In this document: positions 1 to 10,237 of the stretch, piece after piece
Position numbering within the stretch: the first letter of the stretch is position 1
Layout of the letters: every line of letters starts with the position of its first letter
NCBI RefSeq assembly: GCF_051106095.1
Contig: NC_135783.1
Coordinates: 184,032,947-184,096,946 of the forward strand
DNA length: 64,000 nucleotides
Reading direction: 5' to 3'
Source: Pogona vitticeps
Taxonomy: Eukaryota > Chordata > Lepidosauria > Squamata > Agamidae
Program-made: the position numbers and the translations under genes
The notes under the pieces: generated by a model
The model's database searches: none
Told to the model about the DNA's origin: nothing
What the model saw: only the letters and a program-made list of their open reading frames with translations

Positions 1-451
1 GGAAGGAACATAAACTCAATTTTCTGTCAGAATGTCAGGGGAAGGGTGGAAGAAACCCACGGCTTGCCTTTAAAATGAGTGAAAACAAATGTAGAGGGCC
101 CATCCATTCATCAGTCAAAAAGACTGCGTTCGGCCAGAGGGCGTGTGAAGCGCATCACCACACCGTCGTCTGCCTGTCTTCAGAGAGACCCTTGCCTCCC
201 TGGTGCCAGCAGTGGGGGAGTTCAAAAGAGTTTAAAACTCAGTCCCTCTCCCTGACTCAGAGATGCCTAGTTTTGGTACCAGGAAAGCTGCCACTCTAAC
301 CACCTCTCAGAAAACAGGGCAGAGGAAAGACCAGAGAGTTTCTTGGAGCAAAAACACAGTTTATTTTGAGCTCAAAAATCACAAACAGTCACAAATGCAT
401 TTTGTATGAATTCAAGTGTACCTACATGTTCAGCTCCCTTATAGCTAACAG
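1..451. other. Unannotated flank left of the duplicated segment
   Basis: No gene, RNA or repeat family is recognised here. Similarity to the second duplicated segment starts only near base 452, so this stretch lies outside the duplication. A short open frame at 75-299 has no recognisable motif. Confidence 0.5.
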
Positions 452-663
452 CTACCTGTTTATATATTTTGGATGTCTTATTCATTTCACAGCTACAAAA
501 AGAGTGGAGAAGAGAGAAAGAAGGCTCAGGCAATGAAGGAGCCATCCTGGCTGGGAAGAATGCTATCTATAGGCCTGGAAACTGGGGAAGAATTTTTTGG
601 CTTCCCTTGGTGGGCTAATTAGGCACACCTGGTGACCTCCAGGAGCTACTCTTCCAGAAGTTA

Positions 664-745
664 CCAATTAGTTGGCTTCAGAAAGGACGGCACCTGATTG
701 GTTGGAAAGGTTGCAGGCTCTGATGGAGGGAGATGGGATATAAGG
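664..745 (+). promoter_or_regulatory. Promoter-like block, copy A
   Basis: A CCAAT pentamer (664-668), an inverted CCAAT in gattgg (696-701) and a TATA-like gatataag (736-744) lie in normal pol II promoter order. The same arrangement is kept in copy B. Inference only: no transcript evidence is available. Confidence 0.5.
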
Positions 746-767
746 GCAGCCAGAGGGAATGGCTGAG

Positions 768-875
768 CTCAGCAGTTCTGGGCAGCAGCTTTATTCTGGC
801 TGGAACATATCAGCCAGTCTGCTATTCTGAGGAACACTGCTCGAGCACTGAAGCCATGCTACTCTGTGAGGAGAG
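768..875 (+). other. Candidate first exon, copy A
   Basis: Sequence starting about 25-30 bases after the TATA-like box runs to gaggagag, followed at 876 by gtaaaa, a plausible splice donor. The donor is kept in copy B as gtagga. There is no convincing coding frame, so if transcribed this is probably a noncoding or untranslated first exon. The start is a guess from the TATA spacing. Confidence 0.4.
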
Positions 876-2880
876 GTAAAAAGCTGTTATTGTTTTTGGT
901 GGGAACAACTCTTAGCTGCCTAAATCTCAGAATAGCCTTTGTCCTTAAGTTTGCTTTTGAGAACTGTAGAGTCTAAACTGATCATTTCCACATGGCTTTT
1001 GAACTTAGACCAAACCCTGAGCGTTTTGAACTTAAGTGCCTGGAGGGGATAAAATCTCAGGTATGATTAGGAAAAGATTGCAGTTTTGGACTGCTTTCCT
1101 TTTGGGTTTTAGACTTTGAGAGGTAGATTTTTCCCTTCATTGGATATTGTCCACATGAAGCAATGCATGAAGATATATTTTATGTTAACTGTGTACTTAT
1201 TGTTTTGCATGTTATGTATTGTCAGCTTCTGCATTGTCATTTTGGTTTATTTGGTGTGCGTTGTTTTCAGACTTTTGAAGTACAGTGGTGCCTCGCACAA
1301 TGGGCGCCTCGTAGAGCGATGAATTCGCTCTACGAGGCCGGTTTTGCGATTGCAAATGCAATCGCAAAACAGTGCCTGCATAGGGCGAAAATCGCAGAGC
1401 GAAGGTCGGTAAGCGGTTTGCTTACCGACCTTCGCTTTGCGACCTGCCGATCAGCTGTTCGGTGGCTACAAAATGGCCGCCGGAAGCCCCAAAATGGCCG
1501 CATGCAGCGTTTTCGCGCCCTCATTAAGCGAGGGGAGGACGCGAAAATGGCTGCCAGCCATAGGGAAGCATCGCTGAACAGTGAGTATTCGGCCCAATTG
1601 GAACGCATTAAACCATGTTTAATGCATTCCAATGGCTTTTCCTGCCCCGTTCAACGATGCTTTCACACAGCGAGGGTTAATCCGGATTAACCTCGCTGTG
1701 CGAGGCACCACTGTACGTCTGTGCGCTGATTGTTGAATGAGCATAATGAGTAGTGAGGAAGAAAGAGGGCAGAAAGGGGATGAAAAATGCTATGATTGTC
1801 TTGTAGAGATGAAAACGTTTCACTGGAAACTGTTGACTAAGTCAGGTAAACCTTAAAACAAAGTATTTCTTTCCTTCCTTTTAAAGAAGCTTATTTAAGG
1901 CACATAAAATAAACAAATGCCTGTCTAAGAGTGCAAGTGACTTTTCAGGTTCAGAGAAAGGAGGCCTCTGAGCCGTCCTCACAGGAGAAGCGATGGCCTC
2001 TGCTGCCAGTTTAAGTACAGGGACGGAGTAGAAGTACAGAGTTGAAGTGCTGTAGTAAGTCAAATATTGTGTGCAGGAGGATTTATTTTTGTAGTTTAAC
2101 TTTCCAGCATTTCTGTAAATGCTGATTATTGTTTTCTTCCCCTTAATTTAACGATGTGAAATACTTTAATATAAAGTATAAATTCTTCTTACAATTAGTG
2201 CCATGGAGAAAATGAAACATTAAAAAAATAGAAAGTTTATTTAGGATTGGACAACGTTATGACATTGTAAATCCTTTTTTTGAAAGTTCTCCACCTGATG
2301 TTGCTTAAAACCAAATGAGAACTGTAACACAGTGGTTGAGAACATGGTTATGAAAAGGTGAAAACTCGTGCATATCCATGTAAGGATTAAAGACCAAGAG
2401 AGCGTACACAGCATCACTTAGGTTACTTCAGATTAAAAAACGAATAAAAGCAGCAGTCGAAAAGAGTGAATGAGAGAGGGTCAGGAGTTCAGGTCAAAGC
2501 ATACAGTTGATTCAGGATTGTCAAATGGCCAAAATAAAGGTGCGATTTCTCACATTTACACTATTCTCATCTGATAGTTTTTTTCCTTCTGTAAAAAAAG
2601 AAGATCTTGTGTGCCAGATTTTAAATTTCTGTTCTACCTATCACATTCTAATATTCTTGACTGATTTTTTTTGTGGATGGAAATGTCAGGGTTCTAGTTC
2701 CTCCAGTGAGTTTTTCTGCTTAGAGTTGTGTGGTCAAATGCGAACTTGAACAACGCAGCTTTGTTGCCTTTAATGTTTCTGTGAACATGGGGCAGAAGTA
2801 TTTCAGTGCAAAAGTACTTATTCCTGGAAAAAAAATGAATGTTCTGACCATTGCAATTTTGTCTTCTTTTCTCCCTGCAG
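876..2880 (+). other. Candidate intron, copy A
   Basis: This lies between the candidate donor at 876 and a strong acceptor at 2880 (T/C-rich run, then ctccctgcag). It contains the Tigger-like element at 1283-1713. Nothing else is recognised. Confidence 0.35.
1283..1713. mobile_element. Tigger/pogo-like nonautonomous DNA transposon
   Basis: Terminal inverted repeats cagtggtgcctcgc and gcgaggcaccactg bound the element. TA dinucleotides at 1281-1282 and 1714-1715 match the TA target duplication of the Tc1/mariner/pogo group. The interior is rich in CpG and in short inverted repeats and lacks a transposase, so it moved in trans. It is absent from copy B, whose equivalent region is missing. Three relatives lie at 20856, 49042 and 49939. 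Confidence 0.85.
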
Positions 2881-4529
2881 AACGTCAGAGATGTGCACTT
2901 TGCGTTAGAAAGCTCAGTGAGCCATCAAGTGCAAGGATGTGAACTCTTGGTTGAAAGAACTGGACTTTATATGCCAAATGGCTTCTGCATCTGCTGAAAT
3001 GTCTCGTGCCTGAGAGACATCCTAGACTGTAGTGATCATCAAACAAAAAGGCTAATGGTTTTGGTGATCACAGAACAAAGAGAAAGCAATTGACTTTAGA
3101 GAGAGAAGCAAGACCTCAGTCCACATGTAGATGTCCGCTGGCGGAATTCATAGGGCGACGCCCCAAGAACTCCTTTTTATTAACCTCAAAAAACTTGCCA
3201 ATTGTTGACAGAATTCAGAAAGGACACTAGTTACCTAAAGGCCACTTACGACTGGCCGGACAAAGCCTTTGAAGTTCTACTCTAACTCGAAGGGAAAATA
3301 GTCAGAATGAATGAGTCAATGCTCCCAGTCAGGAGCCCCTGTCATTGTGGCAGGAGTGTGTGCTCTGCACTGAAAAACAGACATCAGCTTGTGTCCTTGA
3401 GGAGGGCGTTCCCACACTAGACCATGTGGCAGTGTTATATTTGCTAAACTGGACCTTGAAACATAGTCCAGCAATTCTTTTTTCTTTCAACTTGTGGCCG
3501 ACAGCCATTGGCAAAAAGAGAGAAAAATGCCTCCTAATGATTACAGAATATGGTGTGCAGATCCGCGCTCGTGCTGGCAAGAAAACTACGGGGGGATAGA
3601 CAGGGCTCGCGTCGAGGAGGGAATGACTTTGGGGGGGGGGAGAGAAGAACTGCAGTTGTGGTGGGGAGGAAGAGACCATGGGCATTAGATGGGATGCGTC
3701 GAGGAGGCATTGAGAAGAGAGCTGGGTGGGTGGGCGGTCGGGACCATGCTTGTGTTGGGCCAGTAAAGGGAGGGTGGGGATAGATGGGGCTTGAGGGGAG
3801 GGGGAGACAAGAGGGTTGGGGATGAAAGGGGATTTGGGGTTGGCAGGGCACACAGCTGGGAGTAGAGAGGGCATTGCGGGAGGGTTTGTGAAAGGGGTGG
3901 GCCTGGGAGTGGAGAGGGATGGACAAGAGGTTTTTATTTGCATAATGGAGGTGAATGAGATGAAAGGAAAGTTATTTTCTTGTGTATGTAAGGGGAAAGT
4001 CAAACAATCATTCTATGGGTGTGTTTCTACCCATTTAATGCACACTTCTGCCTAAAATAGTGTGCTGTACCCCAAACTCCAAGTCAGTTATTCCCAGAAG
4101 CTACAAACTACCACTACCTCATGTATTATGGGTGTTTTCTCCTCTCTACCCCAAGAGAGACTCTGAATAACTGACTGAATCCTCTTGAGGGAAGCCCATG
4201 AAAAGCATTTCCTTGACATCCCCCCAGGTGGGGTCTGAGAAATATGTCCCCTGCCCCAATATTAAAATTGCCCCATCAGTGGCACTTCCAGAAATGAGGC
4301 AATGCAAAGGCTGCTTATTTCCTTGGCTGATGGGAAGTGATAGCTTCTCCTATGTTACTGTGAATTCAACAGGCTTTTGTCGTCACCTTTTAGAGAGGGG
4401 TGCTGTTTTAAAGCTGAGACAGGAGAAATATTTCATGTACCGGTCTCATTGGGTGGGTGTCAAGATAATCCTTGCATTGAATTTATTGAGGAAGGGAAGC
4501 ATTGGCTTCTCTTCCTTTAGAGGGAAATA
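2881..4529 (+). other. Candidate downstream exon and array leader, copy A
   Basis: The bases after the acceptor at 2880 are almost identical in both copies. A G-rich tract follows at 3605-3925. Open frames on either strand here are low-complexity and differ between copies, so they look like chance products of the G-rich composition. If the unit is transcribed this would be the start of a long terminal exon. Confidence 0.35.
3605..3925 (+). repeat. G-rich low-complexity tract, copy A
   Basis: Many runs of three or more G on the plus strand (for example the ten-G run near 3632 and the gggtgggtgggcgg stretch near 3725) give strong G-quadruplex potential. The tract is kept in copy B at about 58850-59160 with a shorter poly-G run. 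The proline-rich frames on the other strand are a by-product. Confidence 0.7.
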
Positions 4530-7385
4530 GGCAGGCTTGGCATCGTCGTAATTTGGTGGAGTGGTGTGTCCTTAGGCACCTTTCATCTTGTTTTAGGCGT
4601 CGTATTTCCTATACCCGTCTTCTGTGATTGGTTGTCAAGGAAATTCCTTCTGTGGGCTTTCCTGAACAGAAGTGGTGGTTTTCCTTCTGTTCAAAGACAA
4701 CATCAGGCTTGGCACCGTCGTAATTTGGGGGAGTGGTATGTCACTGTGCGCTTTTTATTATGGAGAAATATTTCGTTTACCCGTCCTGTGTTGATGGTTT
4801 TCTAGGAAATGACTTTCATTGGCTTTCCTGAAGAGAAGTAGTCATTTCTCTTCTGTTGGAGGAACGTATCAGTCTTTGCATCGTCGCATTTTGGGGGAGT
4901 GGTACGTCCTTAGGCGCCTTTTATCTTGGATTAGGCGACGTATTTCCTCTACCCGTCTTGTGTGATCGGTTGTCAAGGAAATCCCTTCTGTGGGCTTTCC
5001 TGAACAGAAATGGTGGTTTTCCTTCTGTTCAAAGACAACATCAGGCTTGGCACCGTCGTAATTTGGGGGAGTGGTATGTCACTGTGCGCTTTTTATTCTG
5101 GAGAAATATTTCGTTTACCCGTCCTGTGTTGATGGTTTTCTAGGAAATGACTTTCATTGGCTTTCCTGAAGAGAAGTAGTCATTTCTCTTCTGTTGGAGG
5201 AACGTATCAGTCTTTGCATTGTCGCATTTTGGGGGAGTGGTACGTCCTTAGGCGCCTTTTATCTTGGATTAGGCGACGTATTTCCTCTACCCGTCTTGTG
5301 TGATCGGTTGTCAAGGAAATCCCTTCTGTGGGCTTTCCTGAACAGAAGTGGTGGTTTTCCTTCTGTTCAAAGACAACATCAGGCTTGGCACCGTCGTAAT
5401 TTGGGGGAGTGGTATGTCACTGTGCGCTTTTTATTATGGAGAAATATTTCGTTTACCCGTCCTGTGTTGATGGTTTTCTAGGAAATGACTTTCATTGGCT
5501 TTCCTGAAGAGAAGTAGTCATTTCTCTTCTGTTGGAGGAACGTATAAGTCTTTGCATCGTCGCATTTTGGGGGAGTGGTACGTCCTTAGGCGCCTTTTAT
5601 CTTGGATTAGGTGACGTATTTCCTCTACCCGTCTTGTGTGATCGGTTGTCAAGGAAATCCCTTCTGTGGGCTTTCCTGAACAGAAGTGGAGGTTTTCCTT
5701 CTGTTCAAAGACAACATCAGGCTTGGCACCGTCGTAATTTGGGGGAGTGGTATGTCACCGTGCGCTTTTTATTATGGAGAAGTATTTCCTTTACCCGTCC
5801 TGTGTTGATGGTTTTCTAGGAAATGACTTTCATTGGCTTTCCTGAAGAGAAATAGTCACTTCTCTTCTGTTGAAGGAAAATATCAGTCTTTGCATCGTCA
5901 CATTTTGGGGGAGTGGTGCGTCCTTAGGCGCCTTTCATCATGGATTAGGCGATGTATTTCCTATACCCGTCTTGTGTGATTGGTTGTCAAGGAAATTCCT
6001 TCTGTGGGCTTTCCTGAACAGAAGTGGTGGTTTTCCTTCTGTTCAAAGACAACATCAGGCTTGGCATCGTCGTAATTTGGGGGAGTGGTATGTCACTGTG
6101 CGCTTTTTATTATGGAGAAATATTTCCTTTACCCGTCCTGTGTTGATGGTTTTCTAGGAAATGACTTTCATTGGCTTTCCTGAAGAGAAATAGTCATTTC
6201 TCTTCTGTTGGAGGAACGTATCAGTCTTTGCATCGTCGCATTTTGGGGGAGTGGTACGTCCTTAGGCGCCTTTTATCTTGGATTAGGCGACGTATTTCCT
6301 CTACCCGTCTTGTGTGATCGGTTGTCAAGGAAATCCCTTCTGTGGGCTTTCCTGAACAGAAATGGTGGTTTTCCTTCTGTTCAAAGACAACATCAGGCTT
6401 GGCACCGTCGTAATTTGGGGGAGTGGTATGTCACTGTGCGCTTTTTATTATGGAGAAATATTTCCTTTACCCGTCCTGTGTTGATGGTTTTTTAGGAAAT
6501 GACTTTCATTGGCTTTCCTGAAGTGAAGTAGTTATTTCTCTTCTGTTGAAGGAACGTATCAGTCTTTGCATTGTCGCATTTTGGGGGAGTGGTACGTCCT
6601 TAGGCGCCTTTTATCTTGGATTAGGTGACGTATTTCTTCTACCCGTCTTGTGTGATCGGTTGTCACGGAAATCCCTTCTGTGGGCTTTCCTGAACAGAAG
6701 TGGAGGTTTTCCTTCTGTTGAAAGACAACATCAGGCTTGGCACCGTCGTAATTTGGGGGAGTGGTATGTCACCGTGCGCTTTTTATTATGGAGAAATATT
6801 TCGTTTACCCGTCCTGTGTTGATGGTTTTCTAGGAAATGACTTTCATTGGCTTTCCTGAAGAGAAGTAGTCATTTCTGTTCTGTTGAAGGAACGTATCAG
6901 TCTTTGCATCGTCGCAATTTGGGGGAGTGGTACGTCCTTAGGCGCCTTTTATCTTGGATTAGGCGACGTATTTCCTCTACCCGTCTTTTGTGATCGGTTG
7001 TCAAGGAAATCCCTTCTGTGGGCTTTCCTGAACAGAAGTGGTGGTTTTCCTTTTGTTCAAAGCCAACATCAGGCTTTGCATCGTCGTAATTTTGGGGAGT
7101 CGTATGTCACCGTGCGCTTTTTCTTATGGAGAAATATTTCCTTTACCTGTCCTGTGTGGATGGTTTTCTAGGAAATGACTTTTATGGGCTTTCTTGAAGA
7201 GAAGAAGTCATTTCTCTTCTGTTGAAGGAAAATATCAGTCTTTGCATCTTGGCATTTTGGGGGAATAGTGCACCATTACGCACTTTTAGTCTTGAGTTAG
7301 GCAAGGTTTTCTCTTTGCCTGACTCATGTGATTGTGTGTCAAGGATGTCACTTTTATGGGCTTTCCTGAACAGAAAGGATGCTTT
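4530..7385 (+). repeat. 338-bp dimeric tandem array, copy A
   Basis: Homologous points recur exactly every 338 bases (4856, 5194, 5532, 5870, 6208, 6546, 6884), with a partial first unit from about 4532 and a diverged last unit fading out by about 7385. Each unit is a dimer. A half starting gcatcgtcgcattttggggg (for example at 4878) is followed 172 bases later by a diverged half starting gcaccgtcgtaatttggggg (5050), then 166 bases to the next unit. Shared blocks include gggggagtggta, acccgtc and ggctttcctgaa. Each unit holds a 95-codon open frame ending at TAG, but 338 is not a multiple of three, so neighbouring units are out of frame and do not encode a repeat protein. Confidence 0.95.
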
Positions 7386-8569
7386 CTTTCCCCCTTAAGG
7401 TTATTATAATTTCTCTTTTTTTTTCCTGTGATCTGATAATGTAATCCCTGTCTGTGATCTGACTGTCAATCAACAGGGGAGATAAAAATGTTTTATCTGC
7501 TTTTTGAAGGTAATGTTGGAGAGTGGAAAATAAAATGAGTTTTGTTTTCAATTTTCCTGAATCCTGAAGAAAGTAGTTTATCAAGGCTAGCTAAAGCCAT
7601 GTCTGTGGCAGGTGGTTTAAACTGTAAACATGAAAGGAATCTTTCCTGCATGGCAACCGATTGTATCTGCCCAGGAAACCAGGGGCTGTCCCCTGCTTTC
7701 TCACAAGGGAGTTCTATGCCTATTAGAAGGATGACCCTGGAGGAGACAGGTGGGCTTCGACAGCGCTGCAAGGATTGCTTCCATCATCCTTGCTGAGGAC
7801 TGATTTCCTGCCACAGAAGGGTCTTTTCGATGAGTGAGTGTCTCTTGTGAATGGGAAGTATGAGAGATGCTCTTGGTACCTTTTGTCTCTTATGTCTCAT
7901 CAATAAATGTTACATGAATTGTGCTTAACCCCAAATGACTGGTGTGTGGTCTTGTCAGTAGCCTGGCTGGGGCCTGCCTCACTCAATATTTGCGGTCTCT
8001 GACCCAATGAATTACATGCATGTAGTATTTAAAACAAATGGAAGCAATTGCAACATTTCAAGATAGCTAAAACAGTGTAAGTTAATAAAATAGATTACCC
8101 AGACATTGTTTTTATGACAGGGGTCAGTCAGAGGTCAAGAATTCTATTTCGTATTCTTTTGTTAGAGAACAGGAATTTGGCCACTGATTCAGTGGTTATC
8201 TTGTTTGTGTTGCTTAATAAATACTTTATACAGTATACCAAATCAGAGTCCTTCCTGGGAAGACATTGATTATAGGCTTGAGGAATTTGATAGGCTCATT
8301 TCTGTAAAGATTACACTCAAAGGACGTGTTTCAAAGGTTCAATTTTGCTATCATGGAAAAGCTTTAAGCCATGAGCTGTTATGTTCATCTTTTTGTAAAA
8401 GGTTAAGATATCCCATGGAGGAATCAGTATGTATTTCCTTATTCCAATATCTGAAAGCAAAGAGCCAAGCACTACATTCTAATGATATGAGACAAGTCTC
8501 TTATTGTAAGGCAGCTGAAGGGACACATCTTGGCATTCCAAGGATGGATGTTAGAAAACTTGAAAGAAC
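7386..8569 (+). other. Unique tail of the duplicated unit, copy A
   Basis: This single-copy sequence follows the array and is highly similar in copy B. A poly(A) signal lies at 7902. Open frames at 7542-7796 and 8205-8729 are kept in both copies but show no domain, and their conservation is no higher than that of the surrounding DNA. Confidence 0.5.
7902..7907 (+). terminator. Poly(A) signal AATAAA, copy A
   Basis: aataaa followed by a T/G-rich stretch (gtgtgtggtcttgt) within about 45 bases fits a cleavage and polyadenylation site. It is identical in copy B (63087). It would end a transcript of about 7.1 kb from the promoter-like block. Confidence 0.45.
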
Positions 8570-8776
8570 ACTCTCTATTGGTTGTTCTGGGCTTTTCGGG
8601 CTCTTTGGCCGTATTCTGAAGGTGGTTTTTCCTAACGTTTTGCCAGTCTCTGTGGCCGGCATCTTCAGAGGACAGCAGTACACCAACTCCCAAGCCAAGT
8701 ACACCAGAGCACAGGTTGTTGTCCTCTGAAGATGCCGGCCACAGAGACTGGCAAAATGTTGGTCTCTGCCAATCTA
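8570..8776. mobile_element. Penelope-like terminal relic with inverted hammerhead-like motifs, copy A
   Basis: On the minus strand the sequence reads as a widespread reptile repeat. A block with ctgaaga, a short hairpin (gccgg...ctggc) and aaaacgtta is followed by a piece ending in agcccgaaaa. A second copy of the block lies inverted at 8721-8760 in plus orientation (ctgaaga at 8726-8732). The ctgaNga + stem + GAA layout is that of hammerhead ribozymes, which are known in terminal repeats of Penelope-like retroelements. Here the GAA position reads CAAAA, so activity is doubtful. Assignment to Penelope is from memory of the motif, not from an RT domain. Confidence 0.45.
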
Positions 8777-9715
8777 GGAGGATGGAAGTCTGTTCCTAGA
8801 CACCACCCAAGCAGATCATTTAAATATAGGTTAAATAATGTGGCGGCTAATATACAGCCCTGTTGAAACCCCCCTTATTAGCTTGAATAGGTTTTCAGAT
8901 TTCCTTCCGTACCACATCTAACACGAAGTGTGGTACCCTGGTAAAGACATTTAATGAGATATAGGAGTATCTTATCTATTGGGGTTTTTATGTAATTTTA
9001 ACCATGGTATGTCTTTTAGGACAGAATCATAGGCTGATTTTTAGTCTATAAATGCAGTATAAAGCCCGTTACCATAAGAGCAGATACATTTCTCTGCAAG
9101 ATGGCTTAAAATCATACCATGGTTGATTGCTGATTTACCCTTTTTAAAGCCTGCCTGTTCCTTCCCCCAAATATTTTCCTCCTCTATCCAAGTGAGTAGT
9201 CTTTGATTTAAATGACTGGAGTACAGTTTGCCCAGCAGAGAGAGTAGACTAATTGGCCTATAGTTGGTTGGGTGTCCTCTTTCTCCTTTCTTAAAGATAG
9301 GTATTGTTATGGCTTCGGACCAAGCGTTGGGAAATTTGCCTGAGTTATGAATATGGGTAAACCGACAGAGGTGCCCACCAATCCATGTTAGCCTTTAGCA
9401 TTTCAGGGAGGATGGCATCTTTTCCCGGCGCCTTGCCTGATTTCATGCTTCTATTCAGGGTTTTTGTTTCAGCCACTGTGACCGGCCTCCATGTAGGAAT
9501 GTCATTTAAATCTATAGGTGGGAAGAAATCTATTGAGTCCTCTTTAATATCCCCAAAGAGAATAGAAAAACGTCATTCCCAGATGTCCGCTGAGATGTTA
9601 CAGCTGAGCTGGTTTGAGGGCATCCATGGCAAGAGCCCAGAAGAGTTTAGATTTTTTTTGTTTAAAATGCATTCCATCCTTTTAAATTGCTTTTTGCTTT
9701 TTAAGTGCTATTAAT
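8777..9715 (-). mobile_element. Decayed non-LTR reverse transcriptase fragment
   Basis: Read on the minus strand, about 9180-9350 encodes PIFKKGERGHPTNYRPISLL followed by LLGKLYS, a reverse transcriptase fingers region. The next part resembles GKEQAGFKKG and AFIDLKSAYDSV in broken frame. The order and wording match the RT of the full-length LINE at 37482-42598 (IFKKGDPSLPSNYRPISLLS, GKEQIGFRSG, AFVDLQGAFDSV), so it is an old relative of that family. It has several stops and shifts and is truncated at both ends. Confidence 0.65.
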
Positions 9716-9775
9716 TGTTTATATTTCTTTTTTATTTCATAATATTCTGCAGGTAATACCTTTAGGTTTTCCTTT

Positions 9776-10150
9776 CTTTTTAAATTTTTTTAACTAAAAC
9801 ATAAACATAAAATACACAAACCAAAAAACAATTTAACTGTGTTCCCCACCACCGTAGATGGGACCTCTTGCAATAATCTTCTTCTTCCTCCATCTATATT
9901 CTTCCTCTTCTTTTATTGTTCTCTTCTCCAGAAGTGCATTGATTCTTGATTTGGAGTTTTCCCCTTTCCTCTTGTAAGTACATATTCCATGAATCTGCCC
10001 CGTGTTTCATAAAAAATATTCTTTTTCAACTCTCCTTTCTTAAGCTTTAGATTACAAGTTAATTTATCATTTATAGCTATATTCCATATTTCATTATACC
10101 ATTCATCCAACTGAAATTCAGATTTTGATTTCCATTGCCAAGCTATTATT
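9776..10150 (-). mobile_element. L1 LINE 3' end fragment
   Basis: The minus strand encodes the C-terminal end of an L1 ORF2-like protein (about 65 residues at 9913-10110, including DEWYNEIWNIA and FMEYVLTRG), then a short A-rich 3' UTR. The same 3' UTR sequence (ctgtgttccccaccaccgta) recurs at 46240-46392. It is cut at about 10150 by the tail of the L2 element. Confidence 0.7.
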
Positions 10151-10237
10151 AATCTTGGTGCATTTATTTATTTATTTATTTATTTATATTTATTTATATG
10201 TTCATTCATTCATTCATTCATTCATTCATTCATTCTA
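10151..10237 (+). repeat. TTTA/TTCA microsatellite at the L2 tail
   Basis: Runs of ttta (about 10158-10198) and ttca (about 10200-10236) are the reverse complement of the short tandem repeat that ends L2-type LINEs. Confidence 0.9.

Larger units (their letters stand above)
452..8776 (+). repeat. Segmental duplication, copy A (continues rightwards)
   Basis: This segment is repeated in the same orientation at 55929-64000. Alignment by eye gives anchors 452/55929, 2881/58118 and 8776/64000. Over about 170 bases after the anchor at 2881 the copies differ at only about one position, so the duplication is recent. Copy A carries an extra stretch at about 1116-1845 that includes a Tigger-like insertion. 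Copy B carries about 290 extra bases near 56860-57155. The parts shared are a promoter-like block, splice-like signals, a 338-bp tandem array and a poly(A) signal. The right edge is at or beyond 8776, because copy B runs off the window while still matching. Confidence 0.93.

Noticed and set aside
1163-1690. Open frame of 175 aa
   Set aside because: It crosses the boundary of a Tigger-like element and encodes its inverted repeats, with no transposase motif.
3329-4003. Proline-rich minus-strand protein of 224 aa
   Set aside because: It is the complement of a G-rich tract. The reading frame changes with poly-G length between the two duplicate copies.
4566-7171. A chain of 79-95-residue proteins in tandem
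   Set aside because: These are the same frame of a 338-bp DNA repeat. Units are not in phase with one another, have no shared start signal and match no domain. Treated as satellite DNA.
4530-7385. CRISPR-like regular repeat
   Set aside because: The units are 338 bp, contiguous, without spacers, in vertebrate DNA.
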